From assembly GCA_964489215.1 (NCBI GenBank), contig CAZAYB010000047.1, positions 1 through 14,815 of the forward strand: a DNA stretch of 14,815 nt, given 5' to 3'. Origin of the DNA: CAZAYB01 sp964489215. Lineage in GTDB: Bacteria > Planctomycetota > Phycisphaerae > Sedimentisphaerales > Anaerohalosphaeraceae. Below the pieces are notes generated by a model that worked only from the letters and a program-made list of their open reading frames with translations, ran no database searches and was not told where the DNA came from. Both the position numbers and the translations under genes were made by a program. Below are positions 7,735-14,815 of the stretch, in pieces (position 1 is the first letter of the stretch; each line of letters opens with the position of its first letter).

Positions 7735-8889
7735 ATGACTAGTGTAGCTGAGATACATAAGAAAGAACAGGTTTCCCGCATTTCTCCTCTATATGAAAAC
7801 CTTCAGGCTTTGATTGTTGATGACTTGAAGAATGGTAAACTCAAGCCCGGCCAGCAGCTTTATCCTGTAGAGTCACTTGCCGAAAGATGGGATGTTAGTC
7901 CCGCCGCAGTGCAAAGATCGCTACAGGCTTTAGCAACTAATGGTATAGTGATAAGAAAACAAAGGCAAGGTACATTTATAAGTGATGAGGCTATGAATCT
8001 CGCAGGAAAAATGGCACATACAACAAGTCGTAGTGTTTCCCTTTTTGTGCCGAGTGTAGGTTGTCCTGAATATGCTTATTTGCTGAGAAGTTTGCAGGAT
8101 GTTTGTCATGCAAAAGAGCTTGATGTTACGGTATTCAGCACGGATAATGACGTTAAAAGATACAGTCAAATGATTCAGCGTCAAATAGATGCGAGGGTGT
8201 TCGGAATAGTTCTCGTACCTCCGATTGATAAAATCTTACCTCTTGAAACGATTGTCGAATTGTACAATAGTGAGATACCCGTCATCTGCTGCTTTAGAGG
8301 TATTGATTCTACAGAATGGCCTGCAGTAGAATTTGACCCCGTGCAGTCCATATCAGCAACCGCAGAACACCTATGCTCAATAGGACGTAAAAATATTGGG
8401 TTTGTGGGTTTTTCTGAGTTTGCAAATCAACATTATACTTTTATAAAAGCCTTGGTTCGTAAAGGAATTTCTATAGAAGAGCAGTATCAGCTTGATTTGA
8501 CGGCTTCTAACAACGGTATGTTTGGACGTAAAGACCGTAGGTCAACTGAGTACGAAGAAGTTGTTGAAAAATGGTTAAAACAATGCCTCGGCAAAATTGA
8601 CGCTGTATGCTGCGTTAGTGACCAGCTAGCCCTGCTTGTAATAAGGCTTATCGAAAAACTTGGGTATAAAGTGCCTCAGGATGTCGCAGTTACCGGCAGT
8701 GGTTTCCTCAGTGTTTTTTATGGATATTCAGATGACTACCTTACCACAACAGATCCAAATTTCGAGTTGTTAGCTACTGAAATTTGTGAATTATTGGTAG
8801 CAGTTAGAAAGGGTGAAAAACTGGAGCTTCGTAAGAAGGTTGTCACCGAAGGGAAATTGATTGTTGGCAAATCGACCGTTTCCACTTAA
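7735..8889 (+). CDS. GntR-LacI hybrid transcriptional regulator (AraR-like architecture)
   Basis: 384 residues from the ATG at 7735. A TTG at 7711 in frame is possible, but the ATG starts naturally before the DNA-binding domain. Residues 17-85 are a GntR-type winged helix: PLYENLQALIVDDLKNGKL, then GQQLYPVESLAERWDVSPAA and the RQGTFIS wing. Residues 98-384 form a LacI/periplasmic-binding-type effector domain: SVSLFVPSVG, FGIVLVPP (156-163), IPVICCFRG (181-189), GRKNIGFVGF (217-226), DAVCCVSDQLAL (289-300) and PQDVAVTGSGF (314-324). This layout is known for AraR-type sugar-responsive regulators, where a sugar ligand relieves repression. It sits between the two arms and is preceded by a consensus promoter, so control of both arms and of itself is likely. 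The effector sugar is unknown. Confidence 0.9.
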   Translation: MTSVAEIHKKEQVSRISPLYENLQALIVDDLKNGKLKPGQQLYPVESLAERWDVSPAAVQRSLQALATNGIVIRKQRQGTFISDEAMNLAGKMAHTTSRSVSLFVPSVGCPEYAYLLRSLQDVCHAKELDVTVFSTDNDVKRYSQMIQRQIDARVFGIVLVPPIDKILPLETIVELYNSEIPVICCFRGIDSTEWPAVEFDPVQSISATAEHLCSIGRKNIGFVGFSEFANQHYTFIKALVRKGISIEEQYQLDLTASNNGMFGRKDRRSTEYEEVVEKWLKQCLGKIDAVCCVSDQLALLVIRLIEKLGYKVPQDVAVTGSGFLSVFYGYSDDYLTTTDPNFELLATEICELLVAVRKGEKLELRKKVVTEGKLIVGKSTVST

Positions 8890-8953
8890 TAAGTTTATTG
8901 GTAATTCTGCATATCGAAAAGTAAATAAAGATAATTTTAGTCGGTGTGTTGCC

Positions 8954-8981
8954 GCACTAAGCAATGGCAATTGCAAAGTGC
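8954..8981. terminator. Symmetric two-tier hairpin between regulator and PEP-CTERM gene
   Basis: The arms are GCACT (8954-8958) with AGTGC (8977-8981), then a symmetric AA/AA internal loop, then GCAAT (8961-8965) with ATTGC (8970-8974) closing a GGCA loop. A TTTT run follows at about 8991. It could end the regulator transcript or be a 5' leader structure of the next gene, whose ribosome binding site begins 29 nt downstream. The structure is seen; its role is uncertain. Confidence 0.4.
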
Positions 8982-9010
8982 ACTTGTCAATTTTAATTAA
9001 CCCTAGTTAC

Positions 9011-9017
9011 GGAGGAG
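9011..9017 (+). promoter_or_regulatory. Strong ribosome binding site fixing the PEP-CTERM protein start
   Basis: GGAGGAG lies 5 nt before the ATG at 9023. It rules out the longer in-frame TTG start at 8861, which would overlap the regulator gene. Confidence 0.8.
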
Positions 9018-9022
9018 TTAAA

Positions 9023-9805
9023 ATGAGTATCAGAAAAAAATTAGTTGTTATGTTGTTTGCAGTCGCTTTTCTGGCTGCGGTATCGAATGGAGCTTATGTC
9101 TTCTATGATGATTTTGAGTCATCTACGGTAGATGCTGCTGTAAGCGGCCAAAGCCCCGTCGTAGGTCAGACATGGCTTTTTGCAGGTATTGCACCATCAG
9201 GGCCTCCTGCAGAACAAGTACAGGATGAGATAGCTATGGGTAATCAGTCGGCAAAACTTTACCGAGATTATCCGCCTACGCTTGGAGGTGTTCGTGCCCA
9301 AGGCGCCTTAGGGCAAACTGTTCAGGCGGGGCAAACAATAACATATGAGTACTTCTATCGACGTGAGTCTGCAAGTGAAGGTATAAATACAAGTATGAAA
9401 CTTGGTGCAGCTAATTCAACCACAATTGCAACTGTTTATGGGTGGCAATATGCATCCCCGGTAACTTATCGAGTTAAAAACATAGTGACTGGTGCAGTTA
9501 TTGATACTGGAGTGGCGGTTTCGGTCGGAGCCTGGGATAAAATAGATATTGTAGCTAATATTGTAGATGGCGGATACGCAGGTGTAGTGACCGGAACGTT
9601 TGATTTTTATGTCAATGATATTCTTGCATTGGCTGGAACGCCTATTCCTTATCTTTCAGCAGGGGCAGAACCTGCTATGGATCTATTTTGTGGAGCCAAC
9701 GGTAATACTGCGTACTATGATAATGTTTCAATTGATATTGTGCCCGAGCCTGCAACAATTTCATTGCTCACTTTAGGTTTGTTTGTAATACGGAAAAAAA
9801 GATGA
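9023..9805 (+). CDS. Secreted PEP-CTERM sorting-domain protein with jelly-roll-like domain
   Basis: 260 residues. A signal peptide covers about 1-23 (KK followed by LVVMLFAVAFLAAVSNGA). Residues 27-238 are a beta-rich domain beginning VFYDDFES and closing with AYYDNVSID, typical of LamG/concanavalin-A-like sandwiches. The C-terminus is a PEP-CTERM signal: PEP at 241-243, a hydrophobic helix 244-255, and the basic end RKKR (257-260). PEP-CTERM proteins are processed by an exosortase and placed at the cell surface or in extracellular matrix. The middle region aligns with the next gene: SVGAWDKIDIVANI and TGTFDFYVNDILALAGTPIP here correspond to SVGQWDLVECVLNL and TGTWDLYIQL with VLAVGDIPLP there. 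A surface glycan-binding or adhesion role is inferred; no catalytic motif is seen. Confidence 0.8.
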   Translation: MSIRKKLVVMLFAVAFLAAVSNGAYVFYDDFESSTVDAAVSGQSPVVGQTWLFAGIAPSGPPAEQVQDEIAMGNQSAKLYRDYPPTLGGVRAQGALGQTVQAGQTITYEYFYRRESASEGINTSMKLGAANSTTIATVYGWQYASPVTYRVKNIVTGAVIDTGVAVSVGAWDKIDIVANIVDGGYAGVVTGTFDFYVNDILALAGTPIPYLSAGAEPAMDLFCGANGNTAYYDNVSIDIVPEPATISLLTLGLFVIRKKR

Positions 9806-9821
9806 ATATAAAAAAAGAGAT

Positions 9822-9852
9822 TTGAGGGCAGGTCAAATGCGCCTGCTCTCAA
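9822..9852 (+). terminator. Rho-independent-like terminator after the PEP-CTERM gene
   Basis: An 11-base stem TTGAGGGCAGG (9822-9832) pairs with CCTGCTCTCAA (9842-9852) with one G-U pair and a 9-nt loop, followed by AATTTTAA. The U-run is short, so it may be partial. It separates two paralogous genes and could allow different expression levels. Confidence 0.65.
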
Positions 9853-9891
9853 AATTTTAATAGACACACTTTGTCTGTTATGGAGGCTGAA

Positions 9892-10747
9892 ATGTTAAAT
9901 AAACATGTATATGTAATAGTTTTTTCATTTTTAATTGTCAGTATGGCATTTGGAGCAGATATTTCCTTTTCTGATAATTTTGAATCACATCCATCTACAT
10001 CGATAGCAGGACTTTCTCCTGATATAGGCAGATTCTGGCTGGATATGGGTAACGATCCTAATACCGAAATGGTACAATCAGTAATAGTTAAAAGTGGCTC
10101 AAAGGCATTGTCTCTTATTCGCGGCAGTGAAAGCCAGGGAACATATCCCGTTTTAAAAGGAGTAGGAGCTTCTTCTGTTGTTGCCGAGGCAAATAGTAAA
10201 ATAACCTATAAATTTAATATTAGCAGGGAAACTAGTTTAGATGGAGCTACAGTTTCAATGCTTTTTACTCCTTATGGTACGGATTATATAGCTTCGTGGT
10301 CTCTATATGGTGGACAAGATGGTGGAGAATATGAAGTATTTGATTTTGTCAATGAGCAAGTTATCGGAAGCGGCATCACCCCTTCGGTGGGACAATGGGA
10401 TTTGGTAGAGTGTGTACTTAATTTGAAATCTGGTTCGAATGCAAATTATATTACAGGAACTTGGGATCTATATATTCAACTTGCTAATGATTCAAAAGTC
10501 TTAGCAGTGGGAGATATACCTTTGCCCGAGGCTCCAGTGGGACCTGTTTATTTCGTTTTNNNNNNNNNNCTATGGATGGGATCAAACAACATACTGGGAT
10601 GATATCGTAATCGAAAAAATGTCAGTGCCTTATTGTGGCGATGAAAATCACCCTTATCCAATCACAGATTACAACTATGATTGTGAAGTTAATGATTTAG
10701 ACCTTCAAATTTTTGCCAGTGAATGGTTAGAATACACAGGCCTGTGA
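9892..10747 (+). CDS. Secreted paralogue of the PEP-CTERM protein with dockerin-like tag, interrupted by an assembly gap
   Basis: The start at 9892 is set by GGAGG (9882-9886) 5 nt upstream. A signal peptide covers about 1-22 (YVIVFSFLIVSMAFGA). Residues 25-222 are a beta-sandwich-like domain with the DNFESHP opening also found in both neighbours. Ten Ns (10560-10569) interrupt the gene. After them the coding frame resumes one base out of register, from 10571: YGWDQTTYWDDIVIE, then the CGD...WL tag, ending at TGA 10745-10747. Frame continuity requires the true gap length to be a multiple of 3, so the apparent shift is probably just the placeholder size and not a real mutation. Apart from the tail it aligns with the preceding PEP-CTERM protein. 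Function is unknown; surface glycan binding is inferred. Confidence 0.75.
10560..10569. other. Assembly gap (10 Ns)
   Basis: Ten N bases interrupt the dockerin-tagged paralogue. Ten is a common placeholder for a gap of unknown length. Alignment with the neighbouring paralogue suggests only a few residues are missing. Confidence 0.95.
10634..10729 (+). other. Dockerin-like C-terminal tag (copy 3)
   Basis: Downstream of the gap: CGD, Tyr8, DYNYDCEVNDLDLQIF, WL. Position 20 is Asn where the other three copies have Asp. Cys1 and Cys17 are conserved and the alignment is gapless. Confidence 0.8.
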
Positions 10748-10807
10748 ATAATTAAGTAAAATGTTGACGATTTATTATTTGAGTCTTATACAAATTGGAG
10801 TTTTAAA

Positions 10808-12379
10808 ATGATTAATAGTCGGGTTACCTTCATATTTCTTATATTGAGTTTATGTTTTGTGATAAATACTGGAAAAAGTTTAGCTGATACATCTATTGTG
10901 CCTTTTCTAGTAGATGACTTTGAATCGCACCCGTGTGACATGATAATGATGGGTTTAGATCCCCAAAAAGGGGTCGTCTGGGAAGCATATGCCAGTTCAA
11001 TCATTAATTTCAAGATAGATTGTACAATGGCTGCAAGTGGAACTAAATCCATGAAATATACTTGGCAAAACTTCACTCTTAGCTGGCCAAGGGTTGCACC
11101 TATTCCTTTGAGTCACGAAGGAAGAATCATCGTTTATGAATGGGATATTTATATTCCGACAGGAGGAGGCTGTTATTTTACCGTCAATGGTGGAAACAAC
11201 AATGCCTTACCTGCCGGTCTTCAGGTATATTGTAATTCCGGTTTTAATGAGTGGTGGTACAGAAGCGGTTCTGATTCGGCTTATAAAAGAAGCTATGTGT
11301 CCGTAGAGTTTGACGCATGGAACCATGTGAAAGTAGAGTTAAATAGTGATACCTTGACATATAGTGCCTGGGTTACTACTTCCAGTGGGGCTAATATACC
11401 TATCGTTATCGAAGAACCATGGTGTCACAACGTAGGGCTAGGAACTCACTTATATCCAACATGGAGTTGCGGCACAAATACTCCTGGAACCAATGCTTGG
11501 TATGATAATGTAAACTGTTATTGGGTTGATGAAAAATCGCAAGGATATCCTCCAATATATGAACTACCAGCGAATGTAATTATTGACGGGGTATTTAGCC
11601 CAAATGAGTGGAATTCTGTCAAAAAAGTAGCCCAAAAGCCATCCGGATCCGTAGGTAATTTCAAAAAATCTAACGCATCTGGAGCAAATGGACTTCTTGA
11701 TGATACTGTTGTCGAAGTTTACAGTGCTAATGATGATAATAACTTCTATATCGCTTCAAAAATAACTAATGCTGCTGTAAACAGTGATACAGACCAATGT
11801 TCATCATTTACTGCCGCATTTACCTGGGATTATGAAAACCTAAGCGATACAACAAGTTACGTTTTTACCTGTAATTCAATTCAAAACTCAGCAGACAGTT
11901 CAGGAGTTGACAATGGAATTAGTTATTACAAATTAGAATCAATCCTTCCAGAACCTAATTCAGTTAATTCGGCTCTTTTTTCGAGTGGCAAAATAGCTTA
12001 CTCTGTATCAAATGAAGTGATGTATGTTGAAATGAAGATTCCATTTGTTGCTCTTGAAGATTTTAATGGCATAAACCCAGGCCAAAAAGTAAACTTACAG
12101 TTTACTGCAAAAGATAGAACTCCGAATCAAATGAGCAGCACAAATGTTGCAGGTGAATATCTACCTTATATGAGAGACCCTGTAATCTTCGAGAACTATG
12201 TTGATGACATTTCACATATTGTTACTAAAACAATGGTAGGTATCTCATTTCCTGTTTGTGGAGATGAAGACCATGTTTACCCAATTAGCGATGTTAATTT
12301 TGACTGCAAAGTTGATTTCTTAGATTTCAAAGCTCTTGCAGCTTTTTGGCTGGAATGTACAGATGTTAATTGTGATTAA
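10808..12379 (+). CDS. Secreted two-domain glycan-binding-like protein with dockerin-like tag
   Basis: 523 residues. The start at 10808 follows TTGGAG (10795-10800) by 7 nt. A signal peptide covers about 1-26. Residues 33-240 form a sandwich-like domain that shares the DDFESHP...GLDPQKGVVW opening and the WYDNVNCYW closing strand with the two preceding proteins. Residues 255-470 look like a DOMON/CBM9-like domain: IIDGVFSPNEW (258-268), VEVYSANDDNNFYIASKI (302-319), VMYVEMKIPF (404-413) and VNLQFTAKDRTP (428-439). This matches the usual strand pattern, with the ID-G-x-x-x-x-x-EW opening. Residues 484-515 are the dockerin-like tag. No catalytic motif is seen. CBM9-like domains bind sugar chain ends in known cases, so extracellular glycan capture is a reasonable inference. 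Confidence 0.8.
   Translation: MINSRVTFIFLILSLCFVINTGKSLADTSIVPFLVDDFESHPCDMIMMGLDPQKGVVWEAYASSIINFKIDCTMAASGTKSMKYTWQNFTLSWPRVAPIPLSHEGRIIVYEWDIYIPTGGGCYFTVNGGNNNALPAGLQVYCNSGFNEWWYRSGSDSAYKRSYVSVEFDAWNHVKVELNSDTLTYSAWVTTSSGANIPIVIEEPWCHNVGLGTHLYPTWSCGTNTPGTNAWYDNVNCYWVDEKSQGYPPIYELPANVIIDGVFSPNEWNSVKKVAQKPSGSVGNFKKSNASGANGLLDDTVVEVYSANDDNNFYIASKITNAAVNSDTDQCSSFTAAFTWDYENLSDTTSYVFTCNSIQNSADSSGVDNGISYYKLESILPEPNSVNSALFSSGKIAYSVSNEVMYVEMKIPFVALEDFNGINPGQKVNLQFTAKDRTPNQMSSTNVAGEYLPYMRDPVIFENYVDDISHIVTKTMVGISFPVCGDEDHVYPISDVNFDCKVDFLDFKALAAFWLECTDVNCD
12257..12352 (+). other. Dockerin-like C-terminal tag (copy 4)
   Basis: This encodes residues 484-515: CGD, Tyr8, DVNFDCKVDFLDFKAL, WL. All consensus positions are present, and it is followed by a short ECTDVNCD end. 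Confidence 0.8.
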
Positions 12380-12403
12380 CAGTCAAATTCCTTAGCTTAT
12401 AAT
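12376..12403 (+). promoter_or_regulatory. Candidate promoter of the prepilin-like gene
   Basis: TTAACA (12376-12381), overlapping the stop codon of the previous gene, is followed after 16 nt by a perfect TATAAT (12398-12403). It would give a leader of about 40 nt before the ATG at 12452. In AT-rich DNA such matches also arise by chance. Confidence 0.4.
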
Positions 12404-12451
12404 TATTTATTTTGAATACTATGTGTGACGGATAGTTTAGAGGATCCTATT

Positions 12452-13288
12452 ATGAAAAAGATCGATTGCAATGATTGCCGTAAACCAAAGTTTTATAGAT
12501 TTGGTTTTACCCTTATTGAGTTACTCGTGGTAATTTCAATTATAGCTTTGTTGCTGAGTATCCTTATGCCCTCCTTGTCAAAAGCAAAGGAACTATCTAG
12601 AAATGTGGTTTGTCAGTCTAATTTAAGACAGCAAGGTTTAGGTTCTTCATACTATGTACAGGACAATGACAATCACCTTCCGGCATATCTTGGTCTTATG
12701 AGCGAAGGTAGTGTTACATGGGCTCAGACTTTGGCGCCGTATTTAGCAGGTCGTGGAAAATTTGAAGAGGGGACATACGAAGAAAATGATAACGCTGAAA
12801 AAAATTCAGTTCTCCGAATCTTCGAATGTCCCTCACAGAGAGATAAATTTCAGTTCAATGTTTGTCTTCGTTATGGAATTAATCCTATCAATGGCTCGTA
12901 CTATGATTGGCTGAGTCCAGAGATCACTTATCATCCTCTGGATATAACTAAAGTTAGAAGGTTGTCTGAGAGATTGCAAATTGCAGATTCTATGGATTCT
13001 CAAAGTAAATATTTAGATATGAGGTATATTACAAGAGGTTATGTTCCGGGGGTAGATGAACCGGTTGGTTATATGATTAAAGGCAAAGGAACTACTTTAG
13101 GCTCTAACCCTGACCATCCTGTCTCTGATAGACATTCTAAAAAGTCAAATGTTTTGTTTATGGACGGGCATCTAAGTAGTATGGATTATTGGGATATCAT
13201 GTTTAGAGATGGAATTACATCGGATAGGACAGATACTGATGAGGAGTATAAAAAAAAGAATACCATGTGGGATTACCGAATAAATTGA
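12452..13288 (+). CDS. Type II secretion/pilin-like protein with H-X9-DG motif
   Basis: 278 residues from the ATG at 12452, preceded by AGAGGA (12439-12444) with 7-nt spacing; a GTG at 12425 in frame lacks this. A prepilin cleavage site lies at Gly18-Phe19 in RFGFTLIELLVVISIIALLL, with the conserved Glu at +5 (Glu23) and a hydrophobic helix to about 40. The C-terminal half carries H228-x9-Asp238-Gly239 (RHSKKSNVLFMDGH), the processing-associated H-X9-DG motif common in Planctomycetota pseudopilins. The globular domain (50-278) has four cysteines (54, 126, 138 and the cleaved leader excluded; position 126 in FECPS). It sits between a tagged binding protein and the fucosidase. It is probably assembled at the inner membrane by the type II secretion/type IV pilus machinery; an exact role is not known. 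Confidence 0.88.
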   Translation: MKKIDCNDCRKPKFYRFGFTLIELLVVISIIALLLSILMPSLSKAKELSRNVVCQSNLRQQGLGSSYYVQDNDNHLPAYLGLMSEGSVTWAQTLAPYLAGRGKFEEGTYEENDNAEKNSVLRIFECPSQRDKFQFNVCLRYGINPINGSYYDWLSPEITYHPLDITKVRRLSERLQIADSMDSQSKYLDMRYITRGYVPGVDEPVGYMIKGKGTTLGSNPDHPVSDRHSKKSNVLFMDGHLSSMDYWDIMFRDGITSDRTDTDEEYKKKNTMWDYRIN

Positions 13289-13388
13289 TTATCTCTATTT
13301 TATCTATAGGTTTATGTTTGAGTTAACAAGATAATTAAAACTATGGACTTTGGCTTACAAGATTTTGAGATTAAATTCAAGGCGGCAA

Positions 13389-14687
13389 ATGGGTACGGCA
13401 AAAGAAACGGGACATGAATATGAACAACGAGTTAAGTGGTTTCGAGATGCTGGTTTTGGTATGTTCATTCATTGGGGACTTTATTCTTTGCTTGGGCACG
13501 GAGAATGGGCACAATGGCGAGAAAACATCCATCCCCAAGAATATAGAAAACTTGCTTATGAATTCAATCCCATTAATTTTGACCCTCACTCTTGGATAGA
13601 ACTTGCTAAAAAGGGTGGAGCAAAATATGTAGTTTTTACAACGCGACATCATGACGGTTTCTCGCTTTGGGATACGAAAGTCTCAGATTTTAAATCAACA
13701 AACTTTTCAACTCAAAGAGATTTCGTTGCTGAATACATCAATGCTGTCCGTGATGCAGGTCTAAATGTAGGCCTTTATTATTCCCCAATGGACTGGTCTT
13801 GGCCTGGCTTGAATCTTAAGCTTCCTGGCGACGACCCTCTTGCATGGCAGAAATTTGTTGAAAAAGGTCCTGAATATGATACTCAGGCATGGGGGAGATT
13901 TTGTGAATATGTACATGAACAGGTACGTGAACTGATGACAAATTATGGTAAGATTGATTTGCTCTGGTATGATGGGTGTTGGTATCAGACGCCCGAACAG
14001 TGGCAGAGCCATAAATTGAATAGGATGGTTCGTGACTTACAGCCGCATATAGTTATAAATAATAGAGCTGGTATAGAAGAGGACTATGACACTCCCGAGA
14101 ATGAAATGCCGATAGGTATTAAACCGCAATCCAGACCATGGGAAGTCTGTATGTGTATGAATGACAGTTGGGGTTATATTCCAGGCGACCAGTGCTATAA
14201 AACACCTCAGCAACTTATTAACACACTGGTTCGAGTACGCTCTGGTGGCGGTAATATTTTGCTTAATATCAGCCCTGATGCCACAGGCAAAATACCTTTA
14301 AAGAATATTGAAAATTTTCAAATCATTGGTAAATGGCTCAAAGATAACGGCGAATCTTTTTACGGAGCAACTTTGGCCAAAGTGTCCACGCATGGAACTG
14401 GCTATTATGCTCAACCGGGTCTGCTGACTGCTAAACCAGAATCTAATACAATTTATTATCACATTTTACGATATTTGGGTAAAAATGATCATTGTGTTAA
14501 AGTAGATGCTAGCATCACATCCGCAAGTCTATTGATTGACAACTCAAAGGTGGAATATGAGCAAAATGGTAAAATGGTCTATTTCAAAAATCTGCCAAAG
14601 CATGCTCCTGACCCTTGGATTACGGTCATAAAATTACAATATGATCCCTCAACAGCTAGTTCTGCTTGGACCAAGAATTTTGTATAA
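13389..14687 (+). CDS. GH29 alpha-L-fucosidase, no signal peptide
   Basis: 432 residues from the ATG at 13389, with AAGG about 8 nt upstream; a TTG at 13350 would add 13 residues without a better site. It removes alpha-linked L-fucose from glycans with retention of configuration. GH29 features: RVKWFRDAGFGMFIHWGLYS (14-33), GAKYVVFTTRHHDGFSLWDT (77-96) with His87-His88, and KIDLLWYDGCW (188-198), in which Asp195 matches the family nucleophile. RPWEVCMCMNDSWGY (249-263) contains Glu252, a candidate acid/base by comparison with human FUCA1; Glu237 and Glu239 are alternatives. SGGGNILLNISPDATG (285-300) is also typical of the family. The catalytic barrel is followed by a short beta domain (about 340-432). 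Lack of a signal peptide points to cytoplasmic action on imported fragments. It lies 100 nt after the pilin-like gene. Confidence 0.94.
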   Translation: MGTAKETGHEYEQRVKWFRDAGFGMFIHWGLYSLLGHGEWAQWRENIHPQEYRKLAYEFNPINFDPHSWIELAKKGGAKYVVFTTRHHDGFSLWDTKVSDFKSTNFSTQRDFVAEYINAVRDAGLNVGLYYSPMDWSWPGLNLKLPGDDPLAWQKFVEKGPEYDTQAWGRFCEYVHEQVRELMTNYGKIDLLWYDGCWYQTPEQWQSHKLNRMVRDLQPHIVINNRAGIEEDYDTPENEMPIGIKPQSRPWEVCMCMNDSWGYIPGDQCYKTPQQLINTLVRVRSGGGNILLNISPDATGKIPLKNIENFQIIGKWLKDNGESFYGATLAKVSTHGTGYYAQPGLLTAKPESNTIYYHILRYLGKNDHCVKVDASITSASLLIDNSKVEYEQNGKMVYFKNLPKHAPDPWITVIKLQYDPSTASSAWTKNFV

Positions 14688-14815
14688 TCAGACTGGAAAT
14701 TAATACATGTTTTACGCAAAAATCCATATGAACTTTCTGAATAACTCTGTTTTTTCTCCTTTCGCAGCTTATTGCCGGTAACAAGAACAAGCTCAATCGC
14801 AGCAGATGTTTCCTG

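Noticed and set aside
9862..9876. Short AGACA...TGTCT hairpin upstream of the second paralogue
   Set aside because: Only five base pairs, close behind a much stronger terminator-like stem; likely chance.
10764..10792. TTGACG-17-TATACA promoter-like pair before the two-domain binding protein
   Set aside because: The predicted start would fall on or after the ribosome binding site (10795-10800), leaving it outside the transcript.
14688..14815. Minus-strand reading frame open from the right window edge, beginning QETSAAIELVLVTGNKLRKE
   Set aside because: It could be the end of a neighbouring gene, but it runs antisense into the fucosidase gene, has no recognisable family motif in the 128 bases seen, and cannot be judged without flanking sequence.

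Overview
The window looks like a polysaccharide- or glycan-utilization locus from an AT-rich, marine or anaerobic member of the Planctomycetota, most likely Phycisphaerae / Sedimentisphaerales. This is inferred from four co-occurring signs: a PEP-CTERM sorting signal, a prepilin with a C-terminal H-X9-DG motif, secreted proteins ending in a single dockerin-like Ca-binding loop, and a GntR-LacI hybrid regulator among glycoside hydrolases. No rRNA, tRNA, CRISPR array or mobile element is visible. There is one 10-N assembly gap, inside a gene.

Layout. The locus is split around a divergent control region (about 7403-7734). Leftward (minus strand, read from 7402 down to 1) lie six closely packed genes, probably one operon: a GH20-like glycosidase without a signal peptide; a secreted jelly-roll-like protein with a dockerin-like tail; a large secreted TIM-barrel-like putative glycosidase with the same tail; a sodium:solute symporter; a Nif3-family dinuclear-metal protein that overlaps the symporter by 4 bases; and a secreted beta-propeller (GH43/GH32-like) protein cut by the window edge. 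Rightward (plus strand) lie the regulator, a PEP-CTERM protein, a paralogue of it that ends in the dockerin-like tail (interrupted by the Ns), a third related protein with an added carbohydrate-binding-like domain and the same tail, a type II secretion/pilin-like protein, and a GH29 alpha-L-fucosidase without a signal peptide.

How it may work (inference). Secreted enzymes and binding proteins would attack a fucose-containing, possibly N-acetylhexosamine-containing glycan at the cell surface or outside it. The SSS transporter would import a released sugar or small product. The signal-less fucosidase and GH20-like enzyme would finish breakdown in the cytoplasm, and the GntR-LacI regulator would sense a sugar and control both arms from the shared promoter region. 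There is no SusC/SusD pair.

Most notable. Four secreted proteins on both strands end in a gapless 32-residue module with two cysteines exactly 16 positions apart around one dockerin-type calcium loop. Two neighbouring paralogues carry alternative C-terminal sorting modules, PEP-CTERM in one and this dockerin-like tag in the other.
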